Of a stretch of DNA of 64,000 nt, positions 24,686-36,877 are shown in pieces. The notes below the pieces were generated by a model, which was given only the letters and a program-made list of their open reading frames with translations, was not told the origin of the DNA and made no database searches. Position 1 is the stretch's first letter, and each line of letters opens with the position of its first letter. The position numbers were made by a program, and so were the translations under genes. The DNA is taken from NCBI GenBank assembly GCA_020809705.1, contig CP085827.1:992001-1056000 (forward strand), in the 5' to 3' direction. This DNA is from Calonectria ilicicola. Its lineage: Eukaryota; Ascomycota; Sordariomycetes; Hypocreales; Nectriaceae.

Positions 24686-24706
24686 AAAAAAAAAAAAAAA
24701 AAAAAA
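24686..24706. repeat. Poly-A tract (21 bases)
   Basis: A homopolymer in the gene desert, preceded by AAGG-rich sequence. No mobile-element hallmarks accompany it. Confidence 0.8.
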
Positions 24707-27504
24707 GTTGCCTCCCTTGCTGTCTATCCCGCTGCGGGCCTCTCTACACGGGCCTGTCTCAGCATACGTTTTAATGCTTTAGTCGCATCCCCCCTCGATT
24801 CGAGTCGTGGCTTGCGTTTGTGTTGCTGTTGTCTCGGGGGTGGGAGGGACCCTCATCTCGTTCGTCGTTCCGGCCCCGGCCCAGCCCACATCCACTTTAC
24901 TCTCCAGCATACGGGACGGCGACGGACACACGCACACGCGCGCGCAGAGCAGGACAAAAAAAAAAATTCGCAAATCACGACTCCGGGATACAGGCAAGAA
25001 CTACGGCGTACATAAGGGGGTGCCTCGATCTGCGGCCTTTGTGGGGCCTCATGGTTCGTCCCGGGGACGGACAAGTGTCAAGAAACAAGGGATCCTGACC
25101 GCTCACACACTTTCTCTCCAACATGTCTTTTTCGGTGAACACCAGGGCTGTGGTTCGCTGACGTCTGATGCATCTGTTGCGCGTGCGGATGTGCGTGCAT
25201 CTGCTGCTGCAACTCTTGGCCCTTCGGCTGCCTCTGCTTCCCTGAGGCGTTCAACACACAGTCATGCATTATACAGCTCGCTCCCATGGAAATGGACATG
25301 GTTGTCCATGACTGAGTGGCTGGTCTCAGCTGGCCGTCCGAGTCCATTCCACCACGGTGCTATCTGCCTCCACCGTTTGGGACCTCATTACAACTCTGCT
25401 ACCACGACACCCGGCCGTGCCAATACTACTACAAACCGCCAAAGCCTAAAGACTGAGGCATCACGTTCGCCCTTTACATGGCCATGGTGGCTGCTAGGAA
25501 CATCTAAAATCTCCCGAGGGAGCCCCCAAATGCTGCAGAGAGAGCATGTCCCATTAACTCAAGCCGGTGACATTCAGCTCTGGATGGAAATCCCACCGGG
25601 GCTATGCTTACCCCTTTTCCACTATGTCTTCCTGCGCCAGAGAACCGAGCTAGAAAGAGGAAATAAAACCCCAATCAGTCTTTAAATCGCCTTCTTCTCA
25701 GGCCTAATTCTTTGGTGCAAATACCACCGCTTCAATTGTGTTGGGACATCCAGACACACGCTCTCTCACGTCTGCTTTGTCCTGCGCGCACCGCTCAGCT
25801 GCGAGCGACAAAAAAACTTGCAGCTCAACCAAGAACAGCTCAGCCCGCAGCAGCAGCAGCCCACGTTGATCATGGTGCGTGCCCAGAGCTCATGGCCCCC
25901 CGAGGGGGCGCGGGGGCGCGACAGTAACTCGACTCGTCGGCTACCCTCTTGCCCTCCTCCCCCATATTGTTACAAAAAGTAATGGGTCAATATTGGACTC
26001 ATCCTACATCATGTACCATGCATTAGCGTCCCAGCAGCAGCATGAGCCTTGTTGTTCTCGTGGAAAAAGAGAGCCCTACAGCGAGAACACGGGGCGAGCT
26101 GCCAAGGATCAAGAGCCGAAATGGTCCGGATCAGAACTCTTGCGTCTGCCTGCAAGGTCTTCCTGCGGCGAGAGATAAGAATACAGGGCATTTGCATGAT
26201 TTTCGTGCATGGCTTCCGGCTCACATGAATCGGTTAACCCGCCGCCACTCGGAGGCGACCCATTCGCCTCCTCCAGGGGTTCTTGTGTTTCCTCAGACCG
26301 TCATCGTTGTCATCAACTCAACGGCAACACTCCTAGTTAGCCAAACCCAGGCCGGGCCAGGCACATTGGCCATACGACGTGGCAGTCCCCCTCTGGTCAT
26401 TCCTGAGAGCTCGGCCTTTGCATCTCATCGTTTCCCCATACGGGGCTGAATGGCCGAGCCCGGGACAGCTCCCGCTTGTCCAGCGATGCATACTATCTGC
26501 CACTTTTCACAATGCCACCATTCAGCCTCCACCGCCGCCTCATTTACGAATCGGCCCCTCCTTTCAGTGTCTGCCCGGGGGGCACTGGACCCAGCCTGTA
26601 AGCAAGTCCCTGATTGAGTGATGATGCATCCAAGAAGCATAATGTCGCATCGGAGAACTGTCCAGCCCCCCCGCGATGGACCTGTTATATTTATGGGGGG
26701 GGCCAGTTCAATTAATGTCCTCCCTGGTACGCATCAGGTTGAGCTCTTGGCCACTCTATTCAACGGGGTTCCAGGATTATACAAAGCAATGTGAGATTTT
26801 CCTCGCACCACACTACTCTGGGGTCCCATTAAGCTGCACGATCCGTCAGCTCAATCAGGTATCCCTCGCGTAGGGGTGGCAATAGGAAATAAAGGACAAA
26901 AGAAGGAATACAAGACAAGAAAAAAAAAGCAAAGACAGCAGCAGAGACATGGTTTGTGAATTGGGGACTAGACTGCTGCATGTCGCGCACGGCAGTGACG
27001 TTTAGACCAATGGCGAAATGACCTGTCACCGATCAGACATCTAAATGAGGCGCGGATCCCCGTACGATCTAGGGGACGGTCAGTAAATATGGTCTTCAAT
27101 GGGGCCTGGAACAATTACAGAAGCATATCGAAAATATACCAGTCTGGATTCAATCGGCAACGTGCTGAAAACCAAACAGAATTGACCCCGGCAGGCAGCT
27201 CCAAAACGTCCCCCCTCCCCATTCTGGCCCCCCTACCCACGGCTGGGACAAAGGTTCGCTCACGGGGAAACATTTGGAGCATCCGGGAGTGCTGAGTTGG
27301 CCTTCTGCTTCGGGAAAAGCTTGCGTCTTGGGCGGATCGAGTCATCTGTGATGACTTCACAGCCCGCATGAGATCACGAGAGGCGAAGTGGAGGAGGGGG
27401 GCGGAGGATCAAAAAGCAGAAACCTTTCAATTTCGTTGGGCATTGTTGGGCTCAGCTGGGTAACTTGGCTCATTGTTTGACGGCGGTGGCTGGTTGTGCC
27501 AAAG

Positions 27505-27690
27505 TGCGTGTGTGTGTGTCGATGCATGTAAGTACATGCGTCGTGCGAGAGTGAGATGAGCGCGCGTGTGCGTGAGAGTGTGTGTGTGTGTATATGTGCG
27601 GCTGCGCCAGCAGCACCTGTATGTGTGCGTGTGTGCATGTGTGCCCGCACGCGGCACGCCTGTGTCTTGCTTTTGCCCATGCGTGTGTAT
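27505..27690. repeat. TG-rich microsatellite block
   Basis: Interrupted TG/CG dinucleotide runs occur over about 185 bp. On the minus strand this is CA-rich, mirroring the block at 23340-23462. Confidence 0.8.
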
Positions 27691-30600
27691 GTTCGGGTGG
27701 GTGGGCAACGAGATGAGAACAGAACCAGGGGGGGCGTTCACAGCTTGCTCGTCATCGCGCCGCAAGCATGCCCAAGCCAGCAAGGAGTGTGGCCAGCCTG
27801 GAGGCCATCACTTGCCATGGGCGTCGCCAAACGCTCATCCAAGTTGCTGCTGGCGGTTTACCGTGGGTATACGCCCCAATTGACCCTGGATAGAGCCCTG
27901 AAAAGTCGGTTCCTTGTAAGGCGAGACAGGACCAGATGTTCGCTAAAGACAGCCCAGTCTGGCGACCGGCCCGGCCCGCTTTTGGGCAGTCACCTCAAGG
28001 TTCAGTCTTCTGAGAAGCATCCACGACCAGGACTGAAGGTGCTTGAGCCGAATAGTGGTTCGGCACATTCGAATAGGCGCCGTCCAGCAAGGAGCGAGAG
28101 TGACGAGAGGGGCAGCGGCGGGCGAGGGGTCTAGGGAGGGATCCGCAACCTTCTTCGCCCTCGTAACCCCCGTTCCCCCCTCCCTGGAGGGGCGTTCAGG
28201 TACCTCAATTGGGGAGGCAGCGTCGCGGCTCAATTGTCAGAGCAAGGTCCCATATGTGACCATGCCCTGGTGAGAAGCGTGGGCGGGTTTGGAGTAATTA
28301 CATTGCACATCGCACAGCCTGAGAGGCGAGCTGCATAGGCGCGCCACGGTCGGATGGGCAGCACCCAATGAGCCCCTGGACCAGCAGAGGGACCCAGGCC
28401 TTGCGGTTCGAGCTCGTCCCGGATTTCTGGGTTGCTGCAAATCATGTCTGTCTGGCAAAGCGCTGCATGAAGCCTGCTCGTGAGCAACGGGTGGGAACCA
28501 CCGATCGTTCCTGGGGCCAATGGGGCATTCCGATCTGTTCCGCGGGCCTACGAGCAGATGGGGATTGTCAATTGGCCGGCGCCGACTCCGTCAACCTGGT
28601 GTCGGGAGCGTCATTCCCCCGTCTAGGTGCCAGGATCGCTTTGGAAGCGCGTTGTTGGGAGTGATGGGAGAGAACTTGCGCGCGAGCGGTCGCAGTATCG
28701 GCGGAGGGCCCACATCCAGCTCTCGCCCCAGTTCCTCCTCCCCGTGTCCGACGCCCGAGACAGGACGAATCGTAGCGCCCCGTAAGCCCCAGCCGTGTGG
28801 GGGAGACAAGTGACAAGGAACCGACAGGGGCTGGGCGGGCTGGGAGCGGGTTGAGGCTGGGTCTTCCCGTGCGGCAGACATGTTTCCGTTGTCGCCGCAT
28901 GGGCGGCTCCCTGTCACCCTGATTGGCCGGGGGCCGGGATCACCAAGCGTGGCCATCCCTGTGGAAGCAAGGGCGAGCGCGCCATGCCAAAGTACAGTAC
29001 ATAGGGCATCGCGCATGTAACTGAGTGTGCAACCGACAAAGGTGTGCTGTCCCGGCGCCCAACCGACCACCATGCGCGCCAAAGGGAATCGACAGACAGT
29101 CGCAGTTTTGCCCTCGCGAGACATGTGATAGCGAGTGGCGCGCTCGCCCTTGGGTTACTGGTGCACCCAAGGATGACGCCGCTACCAAACTTGGATACAG
29201 CCGGGGCGGGGGAGGGGGAACGAGGCTCACGCAGCTGCGTCTCTCTCTGACAGGTAAAGTAAGTCGGCGAAATACTGCAGCACACAAAAGCAAAGCCAGG
29301 CGGCAGCAGAAACAAGGCTGCTGCGAGGCGCTCGGATATCGTGCCATGGCCCCGTACCACAACGCCATGGACGCCGGTGACAACCAATATGCGAAGCCAT
29401 CAAGTCACAAGTGGAGCATCACACCGGAGTTCCTCCATACAGTGCTCCTGGCGTCGGCTGCATGGCACAGAGGCTGCGAGTCCTGTCTCGGCCGAGGCGC
29501 CGTGTGTCGGTCCTTGTGTGCTTGTGCCTGCACCTGTGTGTGTGGTGACGCTGAGGGTGGTCCAACGCCCAACGGCGGAGCCGGCCGTAAAGGGCAGCGA
29601 GGTGTTCCCCAACCTTGACCCAACACAAACCAACCAGACAGGCCAGGCTGCCTCTCAGCCTGATGGAAACCAGGGAGGCCTGGATTGTTGAAGCCCAATG
29701 GATGCTAGATCGAGGCACAGGTTGTGGCTGCTTGGGAGGATGCGTGGTTGTTTGCAAGTGGTCAATCTGGCCGATGGGGGAGGGGGGTTTTTCCCCTGGC
29801 CCGTTCTGGCAGCCTTTTCTAAAGGCAATAGAGCCAAATCGCCAGACGAGGCAAGGCAAGGCCGGGCAGTGTGGGACAAGGCGGCGACGGAGAAAAGTCA
29901 AAAGCCACCGGAAATTTTGCAACGCGCGATGTGATGGGTGTGCGTGGTGCATCCGTGGGCCCGTCAGTTGCAAATGGGGCAAAGTACACACACACACAGG
30001 TCCGAGCCTGGAGCCTGGAGCCTGAAGGCTCTGAACACCACCATCCCTCCCTTGAAATCTCCCGGCCTTGGGCCTAGAGATATGGCCGCAGAGTCGGGGT
30101 GGATTCCATTTACACGTCACCATAGTGAAGGAAGAAAACGGCGGCATGCGATGCGATGTGATGTGATTGAGTGACACGACATGATGCCAGCGGACAACCG
30201 CCATGATCATCTTGGTACGCGTGTGCGGATCGCATGTCCGTGGGACAGGATGGGTAGGGAGGCACGCATGGATGAAAAAGGCGACATACAGAAAGCTACT
30301 ACGTCAGTCGACGCAGGACGCTGAGTTGAGAGCAGAGCATCCGGCGGACAACCATTAGAATTGGGTGTTTGGCAGCGTTGACGGGCATTTCCGAGCATGG
30401 AGCATGGATTCCATCGATAGCGGCGGCATTAACAGCCGGGCATGCTGCTCAACGCAACGGGCGAGGTCGCCTTCAGTGCAGAGTTGAACGGCCAGTGGGT
30501 GCAGCGCTGTAGCAGCAGGGACGTCCGTCGATCTCCGCATGAAGCTGGCGGCCAGGTGGGGACGCAGGCCTGCACGGTATTGTGTCGATTCGAAGTTTTT

Positions 30601-30867
30601 GGGGAGGGGTTGAGGGGCATGGTTGAGGGGCTGGGGGAGTTGCAGGGCCATGATGTTGTTGTCCACGATGATGGGTGATGGGTGACGGGCATGAACCAAC
30701 GCACGGCTGGTCGCTCACGGCGTTATTTTGGTTTGCGGGCAAGTCACGAGTTGTTTGTTGGTCGGGCCAACAACACAAGGACAATACCTAGCATTGCTCC
30801 GAGCAGAGAGCGGAAGCAGGGTGATGGCCTCGAATCCGGCCGACTCAAAGAGGTCAGTCCCATGCTG

Positions 30868-30965
30868 TGCCATGCGATGCTCCATGCTCTCATGCTCCAC
30901 GCTCCCACGCTCCCAAGCTCCACGCTCCCACTCTGGATCCTCGCTCCTCGCTCCTTGCTCCATGT
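30868..30965. repeat. GCTCC-type minisatellite
   Basis: A series of 7-10 bp units of the kind CATGCTC, CACGCTCC and AAGCTCC is repeated about a dozen times with variation. No coding frame is supported across it. Confidence 0.75.
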
Positions 30966-32320
30966 CAGAGCTCTGCCATGGCAAGCACACAGCAGCGCCG
31001 GCCGCGGAAGCAACCAAGGAGGAAGGAAGAAGCAGCCACACCGCCGGGATGGGCAGACAGATGGACAGATGGCGCAGCTCCACTGAGGGTTGTTGCAGCG
31101 ATGCGAGCAGGAGCAGTCCACAGTGAGGAAGCATCGGTATGCACGTCGAGCTTCCACGCATGCCTCCCAGAGACAACCCCTCTGGGGCTGCTGCACCGCG
31201 CTGGCTGGGGGGATCTAGATCAGTCCCAGAGGCAGGTGTGATAGGGCACCGGGGGTGTCCAGTGTTGGCCTGTCTTTGGCGACCAAACTTCAAACTGACA
31301 GGATCTGCTCCACCACCACGCGCTGCGCCACCATCTTTACGGGCGGTTAGAGGGGGAAAAAAATTGTGCCAAAAGGCCAGAGTCCAAAGTGGAAAGGGTG
31401 GCCGAGTTGAGCATTAGGCGGCCTACATCGAGCATCTTCGCTTCCCCAAGGTCTCCAGCCCTAACAAATCCACCAGCCTCGGCAGTCGGCTACGGGGCAT
31501 GGAATCGGACTGGGTGGAAACGTTGGGCGTGTTCATCTACGCGGGGTTGGTTCTGGTCGTTGACGAATTCCCAAGGCAGCCTTGGCTTTTCGATGTAACT
31601 AACACGGGGGAAAGCAGGGGCTCGTTGACGCGAGGCTACAGGGGGGGACCCATATGGGCCATGCCATTCCGCGCCTTGTGTGACCTGAAAAAGAAGAACA
31701 GGAAGCAAGGCCGCGGACGAAGACAAGTTGTTTCTATTTTGAGAAACAGGCGGTGCTGCTCGAGAATTCCGTCCTCAATGAACCCACGGGGCTAACGGTG
31801 GTGCTAGAACAAAGCCGGGGAAGATGGCAGGTTGAGCGGAGCAAGCGAAATGGGGCCCTTGTCTCAGAAAAAAAAAAAAAAAAAAAAGAGGAAGACCGCT
31901 CAGAAAAAAAGAAACGAAAGGGTAAGAGAGAAAAAAGAAAAAACAAAACCAAACAAGAAAAACCAAAACGGTCAATTAGGCATGAATCGCGTGGCTTGTT
32001 AGCTTTGATTCCCCCCCGCCCCATGCCAACGCCCACATAGTTCAAGATGCCGAACATGGTCAACAGATTGACGGCGGAAGCATTAAGCGCAGCACGCCCC
32101 TTGCGCCCACGGGCCGAGATGGCGGCGGTTCGATTAGACGTTTAGTGGCATTGGCTGTTTCAGGGAAGTTTCCGGTCGGCGTTTCAGTGCCTGGGCCCTT
32201 GAACTGGGGCCCGCCAACGGCCAGTGCAATGCGAACACAGAACCAGGGCGCACGCAAGTAATTACACGGTGCAGTGAATGGCACCACTCTTTTCTCTTGT
32301 CTCGGCAGGGCCAGGCCACA

Positions 32321-32352
32321 GGCTAACTGGCTGACTGGCTGACTGGCTAGCA
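32321..32352. repeat. CTGGCTGA tandem octamer
   Basis: Three to four consecutive CTGGCTGA/CTGGCTAA units lie in non-coding DNA. Confidence 0.7.
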
Positions 32353-32617
32353 GGCCGGGCCATCTCTTATCTGCGAGCAGCAGCCACGGCGGCCATGATG
32401 TCATTCTGTCTCCCGCCTGCGAGGCCAAGTCGGCCCAGATGCAGTTATTCCCCCTCAGCTTAGTGGCGATTTGACATGGCGACCTGACATCTGGCTAGTT
32501 GCCCCACGATCGCCAACTAAGCGACAGCTCCCATGTCGGCAGTGCTCTAATTAATGAATACCTAGTGGCATAATGACGGACCGGACGCAGTGCTTCTTTT
32601 TAGAGATGCACCTCCGT

Positions 32618-32649
32618 CACACGCACGCACGCACGCACACACGCACGCA
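32618..32649. repeat. ACGC tetranucleotide microsatellite
   Basis: About eight ACGC/ACAC units are present. They form the repetitive start of a spurious His/Thr-rich frame. Confidence 0.8.
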
Positions 32650-32957
32650 AGACTTGCCCCACCCGTCTGCCCACTGGCGCCCTGTGCTGTGCCGATGCCT
32701 ACGCCTCTGCCCTGTGCTTATGCCTGTGCCTGTACATGGTACAGACGTCGACATGCACTCGAATGCAACTCGACATGCCCCATGCCCCGCTGCAGCCCTC
32801 CGGCTCCCCTCGTTGCGTTGCTCCCCCACTCTGACCCTCTTTCGCGGGTCCAGCTTGCTGTATTGATCCGTCACACCTTATCTCAACTGGGAACCTCACC
32901 TCGAACCCCCCATCCGCCAACGCCTATACAGCCTATGCTTGCGCGTGCATCACAGGC

Positions 32958-33040
32958 CTGCTACTACTACTGCTACTGCTGCTACTGCTGCTGGTACTGC
33001 TGCCACTGCCACTACTGCTGCTACTGCTACTGCTGCTGCC
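32958..33040. repeat. CTACTG/CTG trinucleotide repeat
   Basis: About 83 bp of interspersed CTG and CTA triplets are followed by GCCGCC and CATC-rich sequence. It lies roughly 1.3 kb upstream of the F-box start codon, in its pyrimidine-rich 5' region, and may be transcribed as leader. Confidence 0.8.
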
Positions 33041-34328
33041 CCTCCAGCAACTACGGCCGCCGCCGCCATCTCCATCGCCCATCATCCATCGCCATCACCC
33101 TCCATCACTGTCTCACACGAGAGCGCACAAACTCCCCTTCAAAAACAGGCTTTTACATACATACACGCAGATACATACACACACACGCACACAAGTTCCT
33201 CCCCCCGCCCATTCAACATCAACCCAGAACACAGAAGTTGTTAGTTGTTGTGTTCTGGTCTGGCCTGATCTGATCTAATCCGTCGTTGCCTGGACCCCAC
33301 GTTTTTACCCGCCCAGGCCCCTCCTCTCTCTCTCTCTCCCTAAACTCACATAGCAGCCGAGAAAAGAGTCGACAGAGCATTCATCGGCACTTGAAACACT
33401 TGCACACACTTTCGTCCCGGGACTTCTGTCTCTGCCTGCATCGCACCGCATTGCGTTGCCCTAAGCTGCGCTGCTAGCCTGCTTGCCTGTGGGTCTTGTA
33501 CTTGATTGAACGTTTTCGCAGGACTCGAGTCATCATCCATCCATCTACACGCGTCTAGTATCACGCCTCTCGACACCAAGTAGCACTCAGCTCGCAGCTC
33601 GCAGCAGCATCGCGGCCCCGCCATCACTCCTCCTCGGCCTCGGCCTACTTGCACTCGATCCATCCGTTTGATCGTCTCTCCATCCTAGGTTGCCCGCACC
33701 TCTTTCTCTACTTGCCTTCATCCGGGCCCACCGCCGCCTGGTCCTGGCCGCCGCATCCGCCCATGCTCTGGCCTCGCCCCGTCGACTAGACTCGGCCACA
33801 TATCGTGACCTCTCTCTTCTCTCCCTCCTCCTCCGTCTCCTCCGCCTCTTCCTGCTACTACTGCTGCTGCTACTTCTCTCTTAACGCGCCAGCCGTCTGC
33901 TGCCTCTTGCGTTGCAGCTAGCCCTGCGCTGCTCTGCACTACCCCGTCGTGGTCCTGTCGTGTCACCATCGTCACGGTTCCGCTGACCTCAAGACTCCAC
34001 CACGACTTGCCCCTTTGGCCTCGTTGGGATCTCTAGATCCACGGTCAGAGCCTGTTCCCACTGATAGACCCGACCCTGCGGCCTCCCGACACCCCCGACC
34101 AACACTCGCCGCCGGTGTTTCGGCTTCGCTGCCGGTCCGGACCTGCAACGGGTTCCGTGACGTCTGCCGCCACCCGCCGCTCCTGCCGCCTCCTCCCGGA
34201 AGTGGGAACCCTGGCCTCCATCTTGTTCACTTTTGGAGCTGGCCTGTCTTGCCTGTCTTACCACCCTCATTGCCCTAGGTACCCCCATCCGTCTCCTGCA
34301 GCACCTGGGCCTAGACACTGGATCTGTC

Positions 34329-35361
34329 ATGGAGCCTGCCGCCACCCGGACTAACCAGCTCATCTCGCAGACGCACCGTCTGTCACTGTCATCACCTCGC
34401 CCAGACAGCCCCGGTAGTCCTAGGTCAGCCCCTGCCACAGTTGCTCTCAGCCCTGCGACTGGCTCGGTCGCTGATGCCCAACCCACAGCCCTCGAAATGG
34501 CCCCCATCTTGTTGTCACGAGAGGCTACTGACCCGACCCCCTCGGGCTCTGATCCTTGCCATGGCATTGGACACTCCCACGATCTCATTGCAAGCGGAGC
34601 CGTCCATCTCGATGACTTGCCGAATGAGGTGCTCTTCCATATCCTAACCTTTTTGGATGTGAGCGATCTCCTCTCAGCCTCTCGGGTACGTATATCCATG
34701 AGCCAGTTGATTCACCGTCAAGTCTTGTTCTCTTTTGATTGGAACTTCAGGATCCCAACGATTTCCTCTCTCTCTCTCTCTCTCCCCTTCTTTGTGTATT
34801 AGCGGGATTTCCAAAGTTGGCGAGGACCTGTCGTCCAATGGCTAACACCAATTGCAGACAAGTCACTTATTCCGTGGTCTTTCACGCACTCCCATCTTGC
34901 ATTACTACCGCCTACGCCAGACTCGCACAATACTCCCGCCTCTTCTTTGGTCACGCCCACCGCTAGCTGACCTTGTCTCTCGGTCCATTTTCCTAACACA
35001 CACATCGGTGGTGTCTCGACGATTGGCCCGCTCTCTGGTATCCATCAGACTGTCTCGCCGTCTCGCATCACGACCCACTGCGGCGTCCTTAGTTGAACGC
35101 TCTGTGCTTCCAAAGGAGTGTGTGCCCGGCCTGTGTGGCGTCCATGTCGCTCCGGGGCTGGTGGCAAAAAAGCTGGCCATTGAGAAGGAGAGAGTCAAGG
35201 ACGGGTTGCGGCAGTGGATTGCATCGAAATGGCGAGGCAAGGTAATGGAGCGCGAAGAGGGCGTGAGACGCTGGGAAGAGAGTCGAGGCATCGGCAGAGT
35301 CTGGAGACTCCGTAGGTTTTGGGAGCGTGTTAGCCGCGGCGAGCAGCTGGCAACAGTATAG
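34329..35361 (+). CDS. F-box protein
   Basis: Two exons, 34329-34685 and 34858-35361, with a 172 bp intron (GTACGT donor, CTAAC branch at 34842, TTGCAG acceptor). The product is 286 residues. The first 90 residues are Ser/Pro-rich and disordered. An F-box follows (LDDLPNEVLFHILTFLDVSDLLSASR at about 94-119), continuing across the splice as TSHLFRGLSRTPILHYYRL, which supports the junction. The C-terminal half is basic and rich in Arg/Leu helices, with a Pro-Leu spacing reminiscent of RPEL-like modules (RPTAASLVERSVLP), then VKDGLRQWIASKWRGKV. F-box proteins are substrate adaptors of SCF ubiquitin ligases via Skp1; the target here is unknown. The frame extends upstream in-frame to 34233, but the ATG at 34329 precedes better protein sequence. 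The gene converges with the zinc-finger gene to its right. Confidence 0.85.
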
Positions 35362-35818
35362 TTTGGTAAGTTTCAAGGTTTGTCATGGTGATGAATTGTG
35401 ATATGATGATCGTGATTGCATGCGTCACGGAATGACTGCGATATAGGGTCTCTTTTTTTTTTTTTTCGTGCGTGCAATTTTCCGTCTGCTTCTTGTCGTT
35501 TTGATGCAAATGTTTGGGTCGGTATATCGATGTCGCAATGCTGCTGAGCCCTGGAGGCCAGCAAACTTGGCAATGCATGCATGTTTCGAGACAATCAGAG
35601 AGAAACAACAGAAGGGCTTCTGGACAAGCCATACCCAAACAAATGGGGCAAGGCTATACAGACAAGGCCATTGATTTGTATAATACATTATGTAGATAGA
35701 TGCGTTGTTTGTACAGCATGAGCAAGGGCCGCATTCATGGCGGTTTCTCCTTCTCGGGTCTCTGGCTCTTTTTTCTCAAGTGCCATTCATTATTATTTTC
35801 CCCTTTAATACATACCAC
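35362..35818. other. Convergent 3' intergenic region
   Basis: This 457 bp lies between the stop codons of the F-box gene (+) and the zinc-finger gene (-). A T-run occurs at 35453-35466. Only 3' flanking sequence is expected and nothing else is seen. Confidence 0.6.
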
Positions 35819-36877
35819 CTAGCTGGTGTGAAACCTAAACCCGTCCCAGTCATCATCTTCTTCTTCTTCGTCCTCATCATCGTCCTCGTCTTCCTCTTCC
35901 CGTATAGGAACGGTCACATTCTCCTTGCCTTCGCCTGTTGACTTTACAGGTGCCGTCTCCTGACTGAAACTCTCGCCTCGTTTCCTCAAGGCCTCTCGCT
36001 TTTCTTTAAGACGCCGCACTCGGGCTTCGAGCTCTTCCATTTCTTCAAACTCTTCCTCCAACGCTCGCGTAGCCTCTTCCTTCTCGTCCTCCAGATCCAC
36101 GTCAACCTGTGCTCTTCGCTTCTCTGCTTCCTCCTCCTTGGCAGCCTCAGCCGCAGCCGCCTCCTCGGTGGTCATGGCTGGTGCAGAGATGACGGCATCC
36201 TCGTCGTAGGGAACCGACGTAGCAGCAATGTCTGCCTCAAAAGCTGCCCACTCGGCCTCGTCAACTTTCTGGGCAGCAGAAGCGGAGCCTGATCGGTCGT
36301 CGGTGGCTAGACTGCTGGGCCGCCTCGATGGCAGAGAGGCCGTGTTGGAGGCAGTAGCAAACTGCGAAGTGACGGGGTTGCTGGTTCCGCCGGGGGTGGA
36401 CGCAGAGGAACCGTCGCGATGCAAGGGCGTGGCAGGCCGCGAGGGAATCTGGAGCTCGACGCCCTGGGACGGCGTTGTGGACGTCCTCCGAGCCAACCGT
36501 GGTGGCGTCAGAGTCTGGTCTTTGTCACCATCCACCACGACCGACTCGGCCCTGCTCCGCTTCCGTGGCATGCCATCGTCCATGTCGACATCGCCACTAC
36601 CGCTCCTGCTCTCATCGCTCTCGTCATCGAGCTTGCGCTTCTGGGGCTTCGGCCGCTGGGCATCGGAACCGCCATTGGCCTGGGCGGCGGCGCGCAGCTT
36701 GAGGAGGCGGGTCTTGTGGGCATCGCCCTGGACGTGAACGTCCCAGAGGGACTCGGTCTTGACCTGCTCATGACAGAGGGTGCATAGCAGCTTGCCAGCC
36801 TCGGAGTAGGTAGCGTGGGGGTGTTCGATGCGACGGGCCGCGCGCTGCTGGCGCAAAAGGGATCGGACGTCGGCCAT
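35819..36877 (-). CDS. ZNF830/CCDC16-like zinc-finger protein
   Basis: A single exon of 352 residues; the ATG at 36877 (MADVRSLLRQQRAARRI) is preferred over the in-frame ATG at 36958, whose extra 27 residues look like leader translation. A U1-type C2H2 finger uses Cys32, Cys35, His48 and His54. A basic stretch (KPQKRKLDDESD) follows, then a disordered Ser/Pro/Thr region, a Glu/Ala-rich coiled coil (about 230-310) and an acidic tail of Glu/Asp ending DDDWDGFRFHTS. Order and ending match the ZNF830/CCDC16 family, nuclear proteins associated with spliceosomes and genome stability in animals. The fungal role is inferred. The gene is divergent from med7, sharing a 0.9 kb promoter region. Confidence 0.85.
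   Translation of the reverse strand: MADVRSLLRQQRAARRIEHPHATYSEAGKLLCTLCHEQVKTESLWDVHVQGDAHKTRLLKLRAAAQANGGSDAQRPKPQKRKLDDESDESRSGSGDVDMDDGMPRKRSRAESVVVDGDKDQTLTPPRLARRTSTTPSQGVELQIPSRPATPLHRDGSSASTPGGTSNPVTSQFATASNTASLPSRRPSSLATDDRSGSASAAQKVDEAEWAAFEADIAATSVPYDEDAVISAPAMTTEEAAAAEAAKEEEAEKRRAQVDVDLEDEKEEATRALEEEFEEMEELEARVRRLKEKREALRKRGESFSQETAPVKSTGEGKENVTVPIREEEDEDDDEDEEEEDDDWDGFRFHTS

Larger units (their letters stand above)
20322..34328. other. 14 kb gene desert between divergent genes
   Basis: No reading frame here has recognisable domains or convincing codon bias on either strand. Composition is GC-rich to neutral with frequent C/T, A/G and CA/TG tracts, so it does not look RIP-mutated or centromeric. 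The + strand is pyrimidine-rich around 22100-23300 and again at 32600-34320, the latter continuing into the F-box gene leader. Microsatellites and minisatellites are listed separately. Candidate frames such as 24807-25685 (+), 29419-30210 (-) and 32590-33273 (+) are translations of repeats or random sequence. It may hold distal regulatory DNA or long non-coding transcripts; the sequence alone does not show which. Confidence 0.55.

Noticed and set aside
24686..24706. Poly-A tracts as possible retroelement tails
   Set aside because: No reverse transcriptase remnants, target duplications or conserved upstream element near any of the A or T runs.
24807..25685. 292-codon + strand frame in the gene desert
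   Set aside because: Low-complexity His/Thr/Ala/Ser composition, runs through a CA-rich repeat and poly-A, no domain, no supporting splice pattern.
29419..30210. 263-codon - strand frame
   Set aside because: Amino-acid content random (rich in Arg, His, Pro, Cys), competing frames of similar length on both strands, no recognisable motif.
32590..33273. 227-codon + strand frame with Tyr/Cys runs
   Set aside because: It is a translation of the ACGC and CTACTG microsatellites; no plausible protein.
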